NCBI RefSeq assembly: GCF_001590905.1
Contig: NZ_BCTT01000017.1
Span: 62,001 to 126,000 of the forward strand
Length of the DNA: 64,000 nt
Direction of reading: 5' to 3'
DNA from: Serratia grimesii NBRC 13537
GTDB lineage: Bacteria; Pseudomonadota; Gammaproteobacteria; Enterobacterales; Enterobacteriaceae
Shown here piece by piece: positions 61,565 to 64,000 of this stretch. Under the pieces are notes generated by a model. The model was not told the DNA's origin and made no database searches. It saw only the letters and a list, made by a program, of their open reading frames with translations. Within the stretch, counting starts at the first letter, position 1. Each line of letters starts with the position of its first letter. The position numbers and the translations under genes are program-made.

Positions 61565-64000
61565 ATGTTTAGGGTTTATCATTCCAACCAGTTGGATTTG
61601 CTGAAAACGTTGACCAGCGCGTTGATAGCCAGAGAGCCATTGGCCGATCCTTTTCAACAGGAAGTGGTATTGGTGCAGAGCCCCGGTATGGCGCAGTGGC
61701 TACAGATGCAACTGGCTGAACAGTTTGGCATTGCTGCTAACATCGCTTTCCCGCTGCCGGCCACCTTCATCTGGGACATGTTTACGCGAGTTTTGCCGGG
61801 GATCCCAAAAGAGAGTGCTTTCAGCAAAGACGCCATGACTTGGAAGCTGATGTGGCTGCTGCCCGATCTGCTCACCCAACCTGAATTTGCCCCGTTGCAG
61901 CATTATCTCACCGATGACGGCGACAAACGCAAAATTCACCAGCTTGCCGGCCGGGTGGCTGACCTGTTCGACCAATATCTGGTGTATCGCCCGCAATGGC
62001 TGGAAAGCTGGCAGAAAGGCGAGCGCGTTGACGGACTGGCGGAAGCACAACAATGGCAGGCCCCCCTGTGGGCGCGACTGGTCGAATACACCCAGGAGTT
62101 GGGGCAACCGGAATGGCACCGTGCCAATCTGTATCGCCGCTTTATCAGCGCACTGGAAAAAGCAGAACAACCGCCGGCGGGATTACCGCCGCGGGTATTT
62201 ATCTGCGGCATTTCCGCCTTGCCGCCGGTATACCTGGAAGCGCTGCAGGCATTGGGGAAGCATATCGATATTCACCTGATGTTCACCAATCCATGTCGCT
62301 ACTATTGGGGCGACATTCAGAGCCCATCATTCCTGGCGAAGTTACAGAGCCGTAAACGGCAGCACTATCGCGACAAAACGGAATATGCATTATTCAGGGA
62401 TCCGGATAATGCCGCTTCACTGTTCAATGAAGAGGGTGAACAAGACTTGCCGAACCCGTTGTTGGCCTCATGGGGCAAGCTGGGACGGGACCATCACTTT
62501 TTACTTTCGCAGATCGAATCCTCTCAAGAGGTTTTTGCTTTCGTTGATGTCCCTGCGGACAATCTGCTGCATAGCATTCAGCACGATATGCTGGAGTTGA
62601 AGAACAGTGCAGTGATCGGCACCACGCCAGAAACGTTGGAAAGTAGCGCCACTAAACGCCAACTCGATCCTGACGATCGCTCCATTAGTCTACATGCCTG
62701 CCACAGCCCACAGCGTGAAGTTGAAATATTGCACGACCAGTTGTTGAGCATGCTGGCAAACGATCCTGAGCTGACGCCGCGTGACATCATCGTGATGGTG
62801 GCGGATATCGACAGCTACACGCCTTATATTCAGGCGGTATTCGGCAATGCTTCACCTGAACGCTATTTGCCGTTTGCCATCTCTGACCGAAAGGCCAGCC
62901 AGGCACATCCGGCGTTGCAGGCGTTTATTTCGCTGTTGGATCTACCGCAGAGTCGCTTTACGTCAGAACAGGTGCTGGCACTGTTGGAAGTCCCTGCATT
63001 GGCTGCGCGTTTCTCCATTCGTGAGGAAGGGTTGCGCCTGCTGCGCCACTGGGTTGGAGAGTCTGGTGTTCGCTGGGGGTTGGATGACGACAACGTACGC
63101 GAATTGGATTTGCCCGCGACCGGCCAGCACACCTGGCAATTCGGTATTACGCGTATGCTGCTGGGTTACGCCATGGACAGCAACGCCGGTGATTGGCAGG
63201 GCGTATTGCCATACGACGAATCTAGTGGGTTAGTTGCTGAACTGGCTGGCCAACTGGCGGAGCTGCTGGCGGCGCTGAGTCGTTGGCGGCAACGTCTGGG
63301 GCAGGCACGCTCCCTGGCAGAATGGCAGCCACTGTGTCGTCAACTACTTGATACCTTCTTTGAACAGGACGTCGAAACAGAAGTCGTGTTGGCGCTGATT
63401 GAACAGCAATGGAACAAGCTGTTCGAATACGGCTTGGCGGCGCGCTATCCCGATGAGGTGCCGTTGTCTATTTTGCGTGACGAGCTGGCGGCACGTCTGG
63501 ATCAGGAACGTATCAGCCAACGCTTCCTCGCCGGGCAAATCAACTTCTGTACGCTGATGCCGATGCGTTCCATTCCATTCGACGTGGTTTGCCTGCTGGG
63601 CATGAACGATGGGGTTTACCCGCGTACTTTGCCGCCGCTGGGTTTTGATTTGATGGCGCAACAGATGAAGCGTGGCGACCGCAGTCGTCGTGATGATGAC
63701 CGCTATCTTTTCCTTGAAGCGATTCTATCGGCACAGAAACGGCTCTATATCAGCTTTATTGGCCGCTCTATCCAGGATAACAGTGAGCGTTACCCTTCTG
63801 TTTTGGTGACTGAACTGTTGGAGTACCTGGAACAAAGCTATTGTTTGCCGGGCGATGAACATCTGGACGCGGATGGCAGTGCACGTCTGGTGGGTAAACA
63901 CTTGCTTAACTGGCATTCACGCATGCCGTTTGCCGCCGAGAACTTCCAGCCTGACACCGAGGATCAAAGCTATGCGGCAGAATGGTTGCCCGCTGCCGAT
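61565..64000 (+). CDS. recC: Exodeoxyribonuclease V subunit RecC, N-terminal part (3' end outside window)
   Basis: The first 812 codons of a protein about 1,120 residues long; the frame is open to the last base. RecC is the Chi-recognising scaffold of the RecBCD helicase-nuclease that processes double-strand breaks. The N-terminus MFRVYHSNQLDLLKTLTSAL and the inactive helicase-like domain with VLVQSPGMAQWLQMQLAEQFG in parts match E. coli RecC, as do MVADIDSYTPYIQAVFG, RYLPFAISDRKASQAHPALQAF in parts, FCTLMPMRSIPFDVVCLLGMNDG in parts and YPRTLPPLGFDLM. AAGGGAGCTCCC before the ATG is the ribosome binding site. In E. coli ptrA, recB and recD follow. Confidence 0.97.
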   Translation, partial: MFRVYHSNQLDLLKTLTSALIAREPLADPFQQEVVLVQSPGMAQWLQMQLAEQFGIAANIAFPLPATFIWDMFTRVLPGIPKESAFSKDAMTWKLMWLLPDLLTQPEFAPLQHYLTDDGDKRKIHQLAGRVADLFDQYLVYRPQWLESWQKGERVDGLAEAQQWQAPLWARLVEYTQELGQPEWHRANLYRRFISALEKAEQPPAGLPPRVFICGISALPPVYLEALQALGKHIDIHLMFTNPCRYYWGDIQSPSFLAKLQSRKRQHYRDKTEYALFRDPDNAASLFNEEGEQDLPNPLLASWGKLGRDHHFLLSQIESSQEVFAFVDVPADNLLHSIQHDMLELKNSAVIGTTPETLESSATKRQLDPDDRSISLHACHSPQREVEILHDQLLSMLANDPELTPRDIIVMVADIDSYTPYIQAVFGNASPERYLPFAISDRKASQAHPALQAFISLLDLPQSRFTSEQVLALLEVPALAARFSIREEGLRLLRHWVGESGVRWGLDDDNVRELDLPATGQHTWQFGITRMLLGYAMDSNAGDWQGVLPYDESSGLVAELAGQLAELLAALSRWRQRLGQARSLAEWQPLCRQLLDTFFEQDVETEVVLALIEQQWNKLFEYGLAARYPDEVPLSILRDELAARLDQERISQRFLAGQINFCTLMPMRSIPFDVVCLLGMNDGVYPRTLPPLGFDLMAQQMKRGDRSRRDDDRYLFLEAILSAQKRLYISFIGRSIQDNSERYPSVLVTELLEYLEQSYCLPGDEHLDADGSARLVGKHLLNWHSRMPFAAENFQPDTEDQSYAAEWLPAAD

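Noticed and set aside
1-64000. Insertion sequences, prophage or integrative elements
   Set aside because: No transposase, integrase, phage structural gene or long terminal inverted repeat was recognised in any frame.

Overview
The window is a chromosomal segment of an enteric gammaproteobacterium, most likely Serratia or a close relative in the Yersiniaceae. Many proteins are recognisably orthologous to Escherichia coli ones (LysS, DcuB, CbpA/CbpM, LldD, YojI, LysR/LysA, GalR, Aas/LplT, Tas, MutH, RppH, PtsP, Lgt, ThyA, RecC). The right half follows the E. coli order lysR-lysA, galR, omrA/omrB, aas-lplT, tas-ygdR-ygdQ-mutH, rppH-ptsP-lgt-thyA, ppdA-ppdB-ygdB-ppdC-recC. The species assignment is inferred from gene content and order only.

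Layout. 1-0.8 kb: 3' end of lysS, its terminator and a tRNA-Gly(CCC) with its promoter and a pentanucleotide microsatellite. 1-3.5 kb: an AT-rich pair, an MdtL-type efflux pump and an inositol-monophosphatase-family protein. 3.6-6.2 kb: a two-gene operon of a 2-oxoglutarate/Fe(II) dioxygenase and a cysteine-desulfurase-like PLP enzyme, opposite a GNAT acetyltransferase. 6.3-8.3 kb: an SDR with a divergent AraC regulator. 8.3-11.4 kb: a small membrane-peptide gene, the fumarate/succinate antiporter gene dcuB, then almost 1 kb without a credible gene but with repeats and a nested palindrome. 11.4-16.9 kb: cbpAM, hdeD-like, an ATM1-type ABC exporter, a tautomerase and a LysR regulator. 17-23.7 kb: an MFS-MoaF pair running into lldD-lldP (L-lactate oxidation and uptake) and a LysR regulator. 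23.8-27.5 kb: yojI, a small-gene pair whose first member has an in-frame UGA, and a NimT/CynX-like transporter. 27.9-32.6 kb: agaR-kbaZ-agaVWEF, a PTS for an amino sugar that lacks the usual downstream enzymes. 32.6-39.5 kb: an SbmA/YddA-like ABC transporter, a secreted unknown, a DsbA-family protein, a secreted metallo-beta-lactamase-fold protein with a divergent LysR regulator, and a DHA1 transporter.

39.5-64 kb is conserved core. lysR and lysA diverge around an ERIC-like palindrome. A LacI regulator, a GNAT, galR and a BisC-like molybdoenzyme follow. Tandem OmrA/OmrB sRNAs precede aas-lplT. Then come tas, ygdR, ygdQ and mutH; a DnaA-box-rich gap at the position of E. coli DARS2; rppH-ptsP; lgt-thyA; four minor-pseudopilin genes; and the first 812 codons of recC.

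No transposase, integrase, phage gene or CRISPR array was found. The less ordinary parts are the dioxygenase/PLP operon, the UGA-interrupted small gene, the structured region after dcuB, the incomplete aga locus, and the regulatory elements DARS2, OmrA/B and the ERIC-like repeat.
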